Shown here piece after piece: positions 27,891 to 37,525 of a DNA stretch of 64,000 nucleotides; position 1 is the first letter of the stretch, and every line of letters starts with the position of its first letter. Where the stretch lies: contig CAKQPS010000004.1 of NCBI GenBank assembly GCA_934270475.1, positions 1 through 64,000 of the forward strand, given 5' to 3'. This DNA comes from an uncultured Alphaproteobacteria bacterium (GTDB lineage Bacteria; Pseudomonadota; Alphaproteobacteria; RF32; CAG-239). A program made the position numbers and the translations under genes. A model generated the notes under the pieces. It ran no database searches, was not told the DNA's origin, and was given only the letters and a program-made list of their open reading frames with translations.

Positions 27891-28595
27891 ATGAGAACAC
27901 ACATGCTGCCATATTTTAATGAGCGTCCTACAGAAATCAACGCTTTGGTTTTGCATTGCAGCGCACACGATACTAAAGATATGATTGCCGTGCTGGAAAA
28001 AGAAGAGCTCAGCGCTCATTATGTGGTGGGGCTGAACGGCGATATAACCCAGTTGGTGCCGGAAGAAAAACGAGCTTGGCACGCCGGTATAAGTTCGTGG
28101 CGGGAGTTTAGTAACTTGAACCATAACTCTATCGGTATAGAAATCAGTTCTATGTCCATGGGGCAGGAACCGTACAGCGAACGGCAGATAAACAGCCTGA
28201 TTGAGCTGTGCCAAGGGATTATCAAACGTCATCATATTCCGGCACGAAATGTGGTTGGACATTCGGATATTGCTCCGACCCGCAAGCCGGACCCAGGGGT
28301 TGCTTTTCCGTGGCAAAAACTGGCGGAAAACGGTATCGGACTGTGGTATGATTTGAACGACGCAGAAAAAGTACAAGAAAGTAATCTGGAAATTTTACTG
28401 CAGAAAATCGGCTATAATACTGAAAATCCAGCGGCGGCGATGTATGCTTTCTGCCGGCACTTTATTCCGCAGGAAGTAGCGATAAATCCGGATATTCACG
28501 ATGTGCTGCAACACCCATATCCTGAAAATTTTGTGATAGATGAAAAATATCTCCCAATCCTTAAAGCCTGCTATGCAAAATATGAACTAAAATAA
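27891..28595 (+). CDS. N-acetylmuramoyl-L-alanine amidase (Amidase_2, AmpD/AmiD-like)
   Basis: The ATG at 27891, with AGAGGAAG immediately upstream, is taken over a longer frame that starts inside pgeF. The ~234-residue product has zinc ligands in ALVLHCSAHDT, the HYVV segment, NHNSIGIEI, and VVGHSDIAPTRKPDPG, the full Amidase_2 pattern. A C-terminal ~75-residue extension resembles the peptidoglycan-binding tail of AmiD. It has no signal peptide, so it is probably a cytosolic anhydro-muropeptide amidase in wall recycling (AmpD role). Convergent with the outer-membrane protein gene. Confidence 0.88.
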   Translation: MRTHMLPYFNERPTEINALVLHCSAHDTKDMIAVLEKEELSAHYVVGLNGDITQLVPEEKRAWHAGISSWREFSNLNHNSIGIEISSMSMGQEPYSERQINSLIELCQGIIKRHHIPARNVVGHSDIAPTRKPDPGVAFPWQKLAENGIGLWYDLNDAEKVQESNLEILLQKIGYNTENPAAAMYAFCRHFIPQEVAINPDIHDVLQHPYPENFVIDEKYLPILKACYAKYELK

Positions 28596-28673
28596 GATTA
28601 TATAAGTTTATAGTTTCCATACAAAACATATCAACAAAAATTACAGATAGTAGTGTAGATAGCGTTAAAACAA

Positions 28674-28723
28674 GAAGAGAGAAAATTTTAGCGTACATAG
28701 AGGTACGTGAATTTTCTCTCTTT
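28674..28723. terminator. Bidirectional terminator between the amidase and OMP genes
   Basis: AAGAGAGAAAATT at 28674 pairs with AATTTTCTCTCTTT ending at 28723, extended inside by GTAC/GTAC. A/T-rich flanks allow termination of both convergent genes. Confidence 0.7.
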
Positions 28724-28762
28724 CGCAGTTTTGGTGCTAGATGCGCTGCTAGATGTGATTTT

Positions 28763-29305
28763 TTAATAGAAGTAGTAGCGAGCCCCGATTGTAAATTCCT
28801 TGCTATTGTTATATGCATCGCCATCAGCCAAGGAATAACGATACATGGCACGGAAACCCCATTCCGGAGTCGGGTTGATTTCCCCGCCAACGCCAAGACG
28901 CAGAGCATTTGCAGTGTCTTTATTGTTTTTGCCGTTATATTTTAAGTTGGAAGAAATACGACCATAACCGACCGAACCTAAAATTGTGGCGTCCGAAACA
29001 TTGTACATATCAATCAATACATCGGCTCCGTAACCATATAAACGGCTGCGTGCAACATTAGAACCGATAACTTTCTTTTCTTGTGCGGAACGTTCGGCAA
29101 AAAATTCTATGGAACCATAGTCCACAAATTTTACACCGGCAGTCAGGCTGCCCAAATCATAGTTATCAGCATGAGTATTTTCATATCTGCCTTTCAAGTT
29201 CGGCGTCATATTAACATAGTCAAACCCAACATACGGACGATACTCACCGGCATTTGCGGAAACAGCAGCCAGTAAACCTGCAGCAATCAACAAATATTTT
29301 TTCAT
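28763..29305 (-). CDS. Small outer-membrane beta-barrel protein
   Basis: The start is the ATG at 29305, with AAAGGAGAATGCAAA upstream. An earlier in-frame codon at 29347 gives an unlikely N-terminus. The 180-residue product has a signal peptide (KKYLLIAAGLLAAVSANA) and a mature part of about eight alternating strands ending in IGARYYFY. The terminal aromatic is the outer-membrane insertion signal. This is the eight-strand OmpA-N/OmpW-like barrel type. The role may be structural or in adhesion. A strong ribosome site suggests high expression. Confidence 0.85.
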   Translation of the reverse strand: MKKYLLIAAGLLAAVSANAGEYRPYVGFDYVNMTPNLKGRYENTHADNYDLGSLTAGVKFVDYGSIEFFAERSAQEKKVIGSNVARSRLYGYGADVLIDMYNVSDATILGSVGYGRISSNLKYNGKNNKDTANALRLGVGGEINPTPEWGFRAMYRYSLADGDAYNNSKEFTIGARYYFY

Positions 29306-29390
29306 TTTGCATTCTCCTTTTATTCTATTACCTCTTTTATACGACATAATTTATGACTGAAAGGTTAACACATACTTGTTTTTATTTGTT

Positions 29391-32099
29391 TTAGTGTGCC
29401 GAAGCCCAAGTATCGCCGACGCCGGTTTCCACCACCATTTTCACTGCCGTATCAGCAGCTTCTTCCATAATTTTTTGTAGCAAATCGGCTGTTTGCTGCG
29501 CGTGTTCGGCTTTAACTTCCAGCACTAATTCGTCATGCACTTGCAGCAGCAGACGCCCGTCCAGCTGATGTTCTTTCATCGCTTGATAAACCTTTTGCAT
29601 AGCCAGTTTTACAATATCAGCCGCTCCGCCTTGTATCGGCGCGTTAATCGCCGCACGTTCGGCAAATGACACAATGCGATGATTTTTGTCGTTAATCCCC
29701 AACACTGCGCATTTACGTCCCATCGGCGTTAAAACATAACCGTGACTGCGGGCAAACTCGATTGTTTTTTCCATATAGGTTTTAACTTCCGGCATAACAG
29801 CAAAATACGAGTCTATATATTGTTTGGCAATTTCTTTGGTGGTGCCGATTTGCTTGGCCAAACCAAATTGCGAAATACCGTAAACAATACCAAAATTGAT
29901 AGCTTTGGCGCGGCTGCGATGATCTCTATCCACTTCTTCCGGCTTCAATCCAAACACGCGGGCGGCCGTGGCGGCATGAATATCCACACCGTTGGCAAAC
30001 GCCTCTTTCAAGGCTTTAACATCGGCGACCGACGCCAACAAACGCAGTTCCATCTGACTATAATCGGCAGCCACGATTTTATACCCTTTTCTAGCCACAA
30101 AACAAGCGCGGATTTTACGCCCGATTTCCGAACGATTCGGAATATTTTGCAAATTCGGATTAGAAGAAGCCAAACGTCCGGTATTCACCACCGTTTGCGA
30201 AAAAGTAGTATGCACGCGGTTATTTTTATCTTTTACTTCCAACAAAGCCGTGGTATAGGTGGATTTAAGCTTAGCGTAGCTGCGCCATTCCAAAATTTTG
30301 GCAGCAATTTCATGTTCTTCCGCCAGCTGTTCCAAAACTTCGGCGCTGGTGTTATAGTTGCCTGTACCTGCCGTTTTTTTCGCTCCGCTGAAACCCAGCT
30401 TATCAAAAAGAACTTCACCGATTTGCTTTGGCGAGCCCAAATTAAATTCCATACCGGCTAAAGCAAAAATTTCACTTTCAATTTTGCTCATTTGGCGGGC
30501 AAACTCATCGTTCAATTCTGCCATGCAGTTTTCATCAATAGTTATTCCCTCGTCTTCCATTTTCAGCAAAACTTGCAGCAGGCGGCGGTCAAGCATTTCA
30601 TAAACATACATTTTATGCTCATGAAACAGGCTGTCTTTCAAAATATAATAAAGCCGCAGCACATAATCCGCACTTTCAAAAACATAATTGCCGTATTCTT
30701 GGCTGAAAAAGTCTATTTTTTTAATTTTCTGCGTCAGTTTCGGCAAAGCAACTTTTTTATCCAGCAGCATATCGCTCAAAACCTGCAATGTGTGCTCATG
30801 CAGCGAACTGTCCACATCATAAGACATTACCGCAACATCATGATACGGGAATAAATCCAGCTGTTTGCCGCAAATTTTGTTCAAATAATGCCACTGCGTT
30901 TTCAAATCTAAAGCAATTTTTAGAATATTTGGATTTTCCAAAATAGAAAGCAAAAACTTTTTAACCGTTTCATTATCCAGCTGTGATACATCATGATGAG
31001 CAAATAAATCAGCCTCACCCGCCACTTGCGGTATCGGCAAATAATAGGCGCTGTTTTCAGCTGTGCTGATACTCAAAGCTTCCGGCTCCACGCCGTTATG
31101 CAAAACCTGAAAGCTAAATTGCTGTGCCGTGATAATTTCTTGATACAAAGCTTTTAAATCATCGCGGTTTTGAATTTTAAAGTAGCGCGCCGGCTCTTCT
31201 TTTTTAACCGCAGCAGGAGCACAGCCCAAAGCGCAGCAACGCTCTTCCACCCATTTTTGCAGCTTAGGCAGAATGCTCTTAAAGCCTAGTTCCGCCACAA
31301 AATTCAGCAAAGTTTCAGCGTCCGGCGCCTTGCATTTAAAATCTTCAAGCGAATGTTCAACCGGCACATCATTTTTCAGCGTCACCAACTTCAATGAAAG
31401 TTCGGCGTTTTCCTTATTTTGCAGCACAAGTTCACGGCGTTTGGTCTGTTTGATTTTATCGGCGTTATCCAACACACCCTGCAGCGAGCCAAACATATTC
31501 ACCAGTTCTGCCGCCGTTTTCGGACCAATCCCTGGAATCCCCGGAATATTATCAATTTTATCGCCGGAAAGCGCCTGCACATCAACCACTTTATCCGGAT
31601 AAACGCCAAACTTTTCATGCACATCTTCCGGCGTAAAGAACTTATCTTTCATACCGTCATAAAATTCCACATGCGGACGTATCAGCTGCATCAAATCCTT
31701 ATCCGCCGAAACCACAACCACATCATTTCCGGTGTCAACTGCTTGCTTGGTATAGGTGGCAATCAAATCATCAGCTTCATAGCCTTCTTGCAGAATGCAC
31801 GGCAGATTCAAATTTTCTACCGTTTTATAAATCAGCTCAAACTGCGGAATTAAAAGCTCTGGAATCTCGGCGCGCGTTGCTTTGTAATCGGCAAAAAAAT
31901 CATTGCGGAAGTTCTTGCGCTTGGCATCAAACAACACCACGCAATAATCGCAGGGAATAGCCTTTATCAGCCGCATAAACATTGTTAAAAAGCCGTATAC
32001 GGCATTCACCGGCTTGCCGTTTGGCGCCGTCATTGTCGGCAAGGCGTAAAACGCCCTAAAAATATAGCCTGAACCGTCAATCAAACAAACTTTTGCCAT
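29391..32099 (-). CDS. polA: DNA polymerase I
   Basis: The ATG at 32099 is used because AAGGAGAAAATAAA sits just before it. The 902-residue protein has a 5' nuclease domain (residues 1 to ~290, DGSGYIFRAFYALP, ADKDLMQ, GDKIDNIPGIPGIG), a 3'-5' exonuclease-like domain (~310-500) and a polymerase domain. The latter has motif A (VAADYSQMELRLL), motif B (RAKAINFGIVYGIS) and motif C (LLQVHDELVLEV). In the exonuclease-like domain the DxE of motif I is replaced (SFQVLHNG) and the motif II Asp is absent (LDLKTQWHYL), so proofreading is probably lost. It removes primers and fills gaps. Divergent from the PBP gene. Confidence 0.95.
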   Translation of the reverse strand: MAKVCLIDGSGYIFRAFYALPTMTAPNGKPVNAVYGFLTMFMRLIKAIPCDYCVVLFDAKRKNFRNDFFADYKATRAEIPELLIPQFELIYKTVENLNLPCILQEGYEADDLIATYTKQAVDTGNDVVVVSADKDLMQLIRPHVEFYDGMKDKFFTPEDVHEKFGVYPDKVVDVQALSGDKIDNIPGIPGIGPKTAAELVNMFGSLQGVLDNADKIKQTKRRELVLQNKENAELSLKLVTLKNDVPVEHSLEDFKCKAPDAETLLNFVAELGFKSILPKLQKWVEERCCALGCAPAAVKKEEPARYFKIQNRDDLKALYQEIITAQQFSFQVLHNGVEPEALSISTAENSAYYLPIPQVAGEADLFAHHDVSQLDNETVKKFLLSILENPNILKIALDLKTQWHYLNKICGKQLDLFPYHDVAVMSYDVDSSLHEHTLQVLSDMLLDKKVALPKLTQKIKKIDFFSQEYGNYVFESADYVLRLYYILKDSLFHEHKMYVYEMLDRRLLQVLLKMEDEGITIDENCMAELNDEFARQMSKIESEIFALAGMEFNLGSPKQIGEVLFDKLGFSGAKKTAGTGNYNTSAEVLEQLAEEHEIAAKILEWRSYAKLKSTYTTALLEVKDKNNRVHTTFSQTVVNTGRLASSNPNLQNIPNRSEIGRKIRACFVARKGYKIVAADYSQMELRLLASVADVKALKEAFANGVDIHAATAARVFGLKPEEVDRDHRSRAKAINFGIVYGISQFGLAKQIGTTKEIAKQYIDSYFAVMPEVKTYMEKTIEFARSHGYVLTPMGRKCAVLGINDKNHRIVSFAERAAINAPIQGGAADIVKLAMQKVYQAMKEHQLDGRLLLQVHDELVLEVKAEHAQQTADLLQKIMEEAADTAVKMVVETGVGDTWASAH

Positions 32100-32252
32100 T
32101 TTTATTTTCTCCTTATCCGCCAATATAACGGCTTTTTATGCGTTCGCCAAGCATTAAAAATTTTTCTTTGCACTTTTGTTTATAAAACCTTCTTTAACTT
32201 ATTTTATATATAGTGCAGACTAAGATTATTTGACTGAAGACGAGAGAATAAA

Positions 32253-34310
32253 ATGCCGCAAAACGTAAAACAAAAAATTCGCCACAACCTCAAAAAAGGC
32301 TTGGTAATTTTAGAAGACACCGTGCGTAAAACCAAAGCAAAAAGCGCCGCCAAAAAGAAATCGGCGCCCAAGAAAAAACGCTCGGCAAAAAAGAAAAGCA
32401 GCACTTCCTCGCGGTTGAAGACCTTGTTTATTCTCGGCTTGTGGCTGGGACTGTTTTTGTTTATCACTGTCGGTTCTTATGTGGCGTATTGCTATTTTAC
32501 CATGCCGGACATTGCTAAAGCCGTAGCGCAAACCCGCCAGCCTTCCACTACCATTATGGCAGAAAACGGCAGCGATATTGCCTCGTTCGGCAATGTTTAT
32601 GCTGAAGTAATATATCCTGATAATCTGCCAAAAAATTTGACCGACGCCATTATTGCCACTGAAGACCGCCGCTTTTATAAGCATTTCGGCTTTGACGTTT
32701 GGGGCTTCGGGCGCGCCATGATTACCAACCTGTTCCGCGGGCGTTATGCTCAAGGTGCCTCCACCATCACGCAGCAGGTGGCAAAAAACATCTTTTTAAC
32801 GCCAAACAAAAATATTAAACGTAAAGTTCAGGAATTGCTGCTGGCATTTTGGCTCGAAAATAAACTGACCAAAAATCAGATTATGGCGCTGTATCTAAAC
32901 CGCGTTTATTGGGGTTCGGGAAACTATGGCGCCGAAGCCGCTGCTAACTGGTATTTTAACAAAAGCGCCGATGATTTAAATTTGCGCGAGGCGGCAATTT
33001 TGGCGGGTATGCTTAAAGCCCCGAACCGCTACAACCCGATTTTAAACCGTGAAAAATCGCTGGAACGCGCCAATGTGGTTTTGCACAATATGCTGGAATG
33101 TGAATATATAAATCAAAAGCAATACGCTTCCGCCAAGGCTCTGCCAATCAGCAACGGTCAGCAATACCGCGTCAGCGGTGGCAAACACTTTGCTCAATAT
33201 GTTTATGACGAAGTCAACAGCTACATCGGCGAACGTACGGTTGACATCAACGTTATGACGACCTTAGACCAACAATTGCAGGAAAGTGCCGAAAAAATCC
33301 TGCGTTCGCATATTTGGGACGCCAAAGGCAAAAACATCAGTGAAGGCGCAATTGTGGTTATGGACTATAACGGCGCAATCAAAGCCATGGTCGGTGGCAT
33401 GGACTATAACCGCAGCCAATTTAACCGCGCGGTGCAGGCAATCCGCCAATCCGGCTCGGCATTCAAGCCGTTTGTCTATCTCACGGCTTTGCAATACGGC
33501 TTTTCTCCTGACAGTATGGTTAATGACGCCCCGCTTAAAATCGGCAAATGGCAGCCGTCAAATTACAGCAAACGCTATTACGGCAATGTAACATTGGACT
33601 ATGCCCTCACCCACTCGCTGAACGTGGCAACCGCGGCGCTCTCTAAGGAATTGTATCTAAAGGATATTGCCGCCAACGCCCGCAAAATGGGCATCAGCAC
33701 CCAAATCAGCCTGACGCCGTCTATGGTTTTGGGCACAAACGGCGTTAAAGTGTTGGATATGGCAACAGCCTATGCCGTGCTGGCTAACGGCGGATATGCA
33801 GTTTGGGCACATGCAATCAATGAAATTTCCAGCAAAGACGGTCATCAGCTTTATGTGCGCCAATCGGGCAAACCAAAACAGATTATCGACAGCAATATTG
33901 CTAAACAGATGGCGCAGATGCTAAATCACGTCATCACGCGCGGCACCGGTAAAAAAGCACAGCTGCCGTATTTTGCCGCCGGGAAAACCGGTACCACCCA
34001 AAACTACCGCGATGCTTGGTTTGTAGGCTGGGCTGGAGGCTATGTGGCAGCGGTTTGGGTTGGCAACGACAATGAAAAGCCAATGAATAAAGTCGGCGGC
34101 GGCACTGTTCCGGCAGAAATTTGGCACGATGTAATGTTGGCTGCGCACAACATCAACCCTCTCGACACCGAAGATGATGACATCGGCTCATTGATTGAGG
34201 ATAACGTTTCTGCAGACAGCATCGGCGATTTAATTGAAGAAGAAAATCTGGTTGATGAACCCAAATCTGAATCATCAGCACTGGAAAGACTATTGGATAG
34301 CATTTTCTAA
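32253..34310 (+). CDS. Class A penicillin-binding protein (PBP1A-type)
   Basis: The 685-residue protein starts with a Lys-rich cytosolic stretch (residues 1-50), then one membrane anchor (TLFILGLWLGLFLFITVGSY). A family-51 glycosyltransferase domain carries ATEDRRFYKHFG with the catalytic Glu and QGASTITQQVAKN. The transpeptidase domain has SGSAFKPF (SxxK serine), HSLN, and KTGTT. It polymerises and crosslinks peptidoglycan in the periplasm. The acidic C-terminal tail is disordered. It is shorter than E. coli PBP1A because it lacks the OB insert. Divergent from polA; tRNA-Arg begins 3 bases after its stop on the other strand. Confidence 0.93.
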   Translation: MPQNVKQKIRHNLKKGLVILEDTVRKTKAKSAAKKKSAPKKKRSAKKKSSTSSRLKTLFILGLWLGLFLFITVGSYVAYCYFTMPDIAKAVAQTRQPSTTIMAENGSDIASFGNVYAEVIYPDNLPKNLTDAIIATEDRRFYKHFGFDVWGFGRAMITNLFRGRYAQGASTITQQVAKNIFLTPNKNIKRKVQELLLAFWLENKLTKNQIMALYLNRVYWGSGNYGAEAAANWYFNKSADDLNLREAAILAGMLKAPNRYNPILNREKSLERANVVLHNMLECEYINQKQYASAKALPISNGQQYRVSGGKHFAQYVYDEVNSYIGERTVDINVMTTLDQQLQESAEKILRSHIWDAKGKNISEGAIVVMDYNGAIKAMVGGMDYNRSQFNRAVQAIRQSGSAFKPFVYLTALQYGFSPDSMVNDAPLKIGKWQPSNYSKRYYGNVTLDYALTHSLNVATAALSKELYLKDIAANARKMGISTQISLTPSMVLGTNGVKVLDMATAYAVLANGGYAVWAHAINEISSKDGHQLYVRQSGKPKQIIDSNIAKQMAQMLNHVITRGTGKKAQLPYFAAGKTGTTQNYRDAWFVGWAGGYVAAVWVGNDNEKPMNKVGGGTVPAEIWHDVMLAAHNINPLDTEDDDIGSLIEDNVSADSIGDLIEEENLVDEPKSESSALERLLDSIF

Positions 34311-34312
34311 AA

Positions 34313-34389
34313 TGGTACAAGCGGGCGGACTCGAACCGCCTGCCTACTTCTTAGGAGGAAGTCGCTCTATCCTGATGAGCTACGCCTGC
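34313..34389 (-). tRNA. tRNA-Arg (anticodon CCU)
   Basis: Minus strand: acceptor GCAGGCG pairs with CGCTTGT (two G-U pairs), and CCA is encoded at 34315-34313. Anticodon stem ACTTC/GAAGT surrounds CTCCTAA, giving CCU for AGG codons. The T arm GGCGGTTCGAGTCCGCC is intact. It ends 3 bases from the PBP stop codon. Confidence 0.93.
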
Positions 34390-34437
34390 AACACAAAAAG
34401 CTTTATATCGCACTTTATTGCAAAATGCAAGCCGGAT

Positions 34438-35067
34438 TTATTTTCCGGTTGCTAAAAACTCCTTAATCGGGCGATAGCTGCGCCGATGCTGCGGCGTTAC
34501 GCCGTGCAGACGCAAGCCCTCTATATGCGCCTTAGTGCCGTAGCCGGCATTTTTTTCAAACCCGTAATACGGATACTGTTTTGCCAAATCTTTCATCAGC
34601 CGGTCTCTATAAACTTTTGCCAATATACTTGCCGCCGCAATGGAATATGACCTGCCGTCGCCGCCGATGAAACATTCATTTGCGCAAGGAAAATCCTTGG
34701 GCAGACGATTGCCGTCTATCAATGCAATATCCGGTTTTTGTGGCAATTTTTCCACCGCACGCCGCATTGCTATAAATGTCGCCTGTAAAATATTATATTC
34801 ATCTATTTCCGCCGCACTCGCCTCGCCTATGCCGCACCAAATATGTCCGGCTTGCTCTTCCTGCCGCAAAATTTCATATAAATATTCGCGTTTTTTAGCT
34901 GAAAGTTTTTTAGAATCATTGAGCTGTTCCAATAACTCTGGCACCACCTCACGCGTTAAAAACACTGTGGCTCCTGCCACTACCGGTCCCGCCCATGGAC
35001 CGCGCCCAGCCTCGTCAATTCCGCAAATCAGCCCTTGATATTTGTCTTCTATTTTCCAATCCGGCAT
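34438..35067 (-). CDS. rnhB: Ribonuclease HII
   Basis: The 209-residue protein has the RNase HII core: GIDEAGRGPWAGPVVAGA with the first Asp and Glu, ALIDGNRLP with another Asp, and SIAAASILAKVYRDRLM with the last Asp. It cleaves RNA or single ribonucleotides embedded in DNA duplexes and so supports replication fidelity. Length and motif order are normal. It follows the rhodanese-like gene by 50 bases on the same strand and probably has its own ribosome site (AAGGAGAAC). Confidence 0.94.
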   Translation of the reverse strand: MPDWKIEDKYQGLICGIDEAGRGPWAGPVVAGATVFLTREVVPELLEQLNDSKKLSAKKREYLYEILRQEEQAGHIWCGIGEASAAEIDEYNILQATFIAMRRAVEKLPQKPDIALIDGNRLPKDFPCANECFIGGDGRSYSIAAASILAKVYRDRLMKDLAKQYPYYGFEKNAGYGTKAHIEGLRLHGVTPQHRRSYRPIKEFLATGK

Positions 35068-35117
35068 AAAGTTCTCCTTTGCCGGAACTATATCATAAAC
35101 CGCACAAAACGCAAGCC

Positions 35118-35429
35118 TTAATGGCGGATAATCGGCACTCCTTCATATTCGGCTTCCACCAACCCGCCGATTACCACCGCCACATTATTAAAACCAGCTT
35201 TTTCAAACATTTCTGCCGCCTGCGACGCCCGACCTCCAGATGAGCATAAAATATTGATTGTTTCATTTTTACCGATATTGTTTTCTTTTATAAATTCCGC
35301 CGGATCAAGCGTTTCTAAATCCTGATTTATATGCGGCAGCCCTATTTCTTCCACCGCTTGCTCTTCCGGTAAACGTACATCCATAATAAACGATTTTTCA
35401 TTTAGATTTATCGGCTTTATAAAACGCAT
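35118..35429 (-). CDS. Rhodanese-like domain protein
   Basis: The 103-residue protein is a single rhodanese domain: DVRLPEEQ after the first strand, and the active-site loop CSSGGRA with Cys at about residue 63. It would carry a persulphide in sulphur transfer. A short one-domain rhodanese next to rnhB has no known fixed role. An AAGGAGATTGCA ribosome site precedes the ATG. Confidence 0.85.
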   Translation of the reverse strand: MRFIKPINLNEKSFIMDVRLPEEQAVEEIGLPHINQDLETLDPAEFIKENNIGKNETINILCSSGGRASQAAEMFEKAGFNNVAVVIGGLVEAEYEGVPIIRH

Positions 35430-35533
35430 TGCAATCTCCTTTTCTACTTAAAGAGATAATCACTTTACAATGAATTTAAAGAATTTTGCATTTGGCTTTT
35501 GGGATAGTATACCGGCTTATTCTAAAGCAAAAC

Positions 35534-35561
35534 GCCTTGCTTTTTTTCATCAAAGCAAGGC
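35534..35561 (-). terminator. Intrinsic terminator after htpG
   Basis: GCCTTGCTTT pairs perfectly with AAAGCAAGGC. On the minus strand GTTTTGCTTT follows. It lies about 20 bases after the htpG stop. Confidence 0.8.
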
Positions 35562-35583
35562 ATTTTCTTCTGACTTTATCTAA

Positions 35584-37428
35584 TTATTTATTCCAGCCAC
35601 GCAAAATATAGTCGCTGAGTTTTTCGCTAAAGAACGAACTATCGCTAATCGCCTCGCCTTCGGCGATTTTGGCTTGGTCAAGCAGCAAACGGCAAACTTC
35701 TTCCACTGTCGGACGCTCTTTGTCATCAAACATACTGTCGGCTAATTTAATAATCAACGGATGGTATGGGTTTACTTCCAAAATACGCGAGCTGGCAAAG
35801 GCAGTCTGCTGCTGATGGTTACGCATTAAGCGCTCCAAGTGAATACTCATCTGTCCGCTTTCCACCGTCAAGCTAACCGGACTTTTAGTCAGTTTTTCAG
35901 TCGGAACAACTTTGCCGACTTCATCCTTGAACAATTCCGCCATAAAATCGGTAAGTTTCTTTAGGCTGCCCTCATCGGCTTTCGGCTCTTTGCGTTCAAA
36001 CTTCAAATCAACATCAGCTTGAGAAACATGCTTAATCGGATAGCCTTTAAAGTTAGTTAAGGTCTGAACCCAAAATTCATCAATCGGGTCTGTCAGCAGC
36101 AAAACTTCCAAACCTTTTTCCTTGAATGCCTCCAGCTGCGGATTGTTGCGCAAAGTCGGAATATCATCGCCGGTAATATAATAAATGGTGGTTTGTCCTT
36201 CTTTAACACGCGAAATATATTCATCAAGCGATGTCAGCTTATCCTCGGAATTTGTGGAATAAAAACGCGAAAGTTCGGCAATTTCCACACGGTTTGCCGG
36301 GTCTTCATAAATTCCCTCTTTAAACGCCATACCAAAGTTTTTCCAAAACTTCATATAATCGTCATAATCTTCAGAACGTTTTTTCAACTCTTTCAAAATA
36401 CGCGAAACCGTTCCGCTGCGGATTTTGGCAATCAAAGCGTTTTGCTGCAGCATTTCACGAGAAATATTCAACGGCAAGTCGGCGCTATCAATAATTCCCT
36501 TCACAAAGCGCAAATACGCAGGCATCAAATCATCAACTTTATCCGAGATAAACACACGGTTGACATAAAGTTTCAGGCTTTGCTGTCTGTCCGGCTGAAA
36601 CAAATCATACGGCGCTTCGGACGGAATAAACAGCAATCCGGTGTATTCTATGCTTCCCTCCGCTTTGAAATGCAGACGCAGCCACGGCGTATCAAAATTG
36701 CGGGAAATATGGTGATAAAATTCGTTGTATTGATCATCGGTAATTTCCGCTTTGTTCTTAGTCCACAGCGCCGAACCAGTATTTACAGTTTCTTCGCCGG
36801 CTTTGCCCAAGTCCAAAACAATCGGATAGTTGATATGGTCGGAATAAGTGCGGATTATGTGGCGCAGATAAATAGTGTCGGTAAAATCTTTGGCGTCGTC
36901 TTTCAGAAACAGCTTGATATCCGTACCGCTCTTTTCTTTTTCTGCTTCTTCAATTTCAAAACCGTCAACGCCGTTGGAAATCCATTTATAAGCCTGCTCT
37001 TCCCCTGCCCTCTTGGTGGTAACTTCAACCTTGCTCGCCACCATAAATGCGGAATAAAAGCCCACGCCGAACTTGCCGATCAAATCCACAACCGAGCCGT
37101 TGTCCTTAGCGTTGTTGACAAAGTCCGCCGTACCGGATTTGGCGATTGTGCTCAAATGATTAACCAAATCTTCTTTATTCATACCAATACCGTTATCGCT
37201 GATAGTAAGCGTATTTTCTTCGGCATTTGGTGTGATAATAATCTTAAATTCGCCGTTGTTTTTGGTAACTTCCGGCTTCATCAGCGAATAATAGCGCAGT
37301 TTGTCGCAAGCATCGCTGGCGTTGGAAATCAATTCGCGCAGAAAAATATATTTTTCCGAATACAGCGAGTTAATCACAATATCCAGCAGCTTGCTGACTT
37401 CGGTTTTAAACTTTTGTTTTTTACTCAT
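35584..37428 (-). CDS. htpG: Chaperone HtpG (Hsp90)
   Basis: The 614-residue protein shows the GHKL ATP-binding domain (RELISNASDACDKLRY, DNGIGMNKEDLV, GKFGVGFYSAFMVA), a middle domain (~220-500) and a C-terminal dimerisation domain. It remodels client proteins in the cytosol using ATP. An internal copy of rpoH and this gene in one window fits sigma-32 control, though I saw no confident heat-shock promoter. Single-gene unit with its own terminator. Confidence 0.96.
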   Translation of the reverse strand: MSKKQKFKTEVSKLLDIVINSLYSEKYIFLRELISNASDACDKLRYYSLMKPEVTKNNGEFKIIITPNAEENTLTISDNGIGMNKEDLVNHLSTIAKSGTADFVNNAKDNGSVVDLIGKFGVGFYSAFMVASKVEVTTKRAGEEQAYKWISNGVDGFEIEEAEKEKSGTDIKLFLKDDAKDFTDTIYLRHIIRTYSDHINYPIVLDLGKAGEETVNTGSALWTKNKAEITDDQYNEFYHHISRNFDTPWLRLHFKAEGSIEYTGLLFIPSEAPYDLFQPDRQQSLKLYVNRVFISDKVDDLMPAYLRFVKGIIDSADLPLNISREMLQQNALIAKIRSGTVSRILKELKKRSEDYDDYMKFWKNFGMAFKEGIYEDPANRVEIAELSRFYSTNSEDKLTSLDEYISRVKEGQTTIYYITGDDIPTLRNNPQLEAFKEKGLEVLLLTDPIDEFWVQTLTNFKGYPIKHVSQADVDLKFERKEPKADEGSLKKLTDFMAELFKDEVGKVVPTEKLTKSPVSLTVESGQMSIHLERLMRNHQQQTAFASSRILEVNPYHPLIIKLADSMFDDKERPTVEEVCRLLLDQAKIAEGEAISDSSFFSEKLSDYILRGWNK

Positions 37429-37525
37429 GGTTATTTCTCCCTCTAAAACTACTTATTTATATGGGATTTTATAACCGCCGGCGCAAGAGGCAAACCTAAA
37501 TTTTCTGATGTGCCGGACTAAAAAA

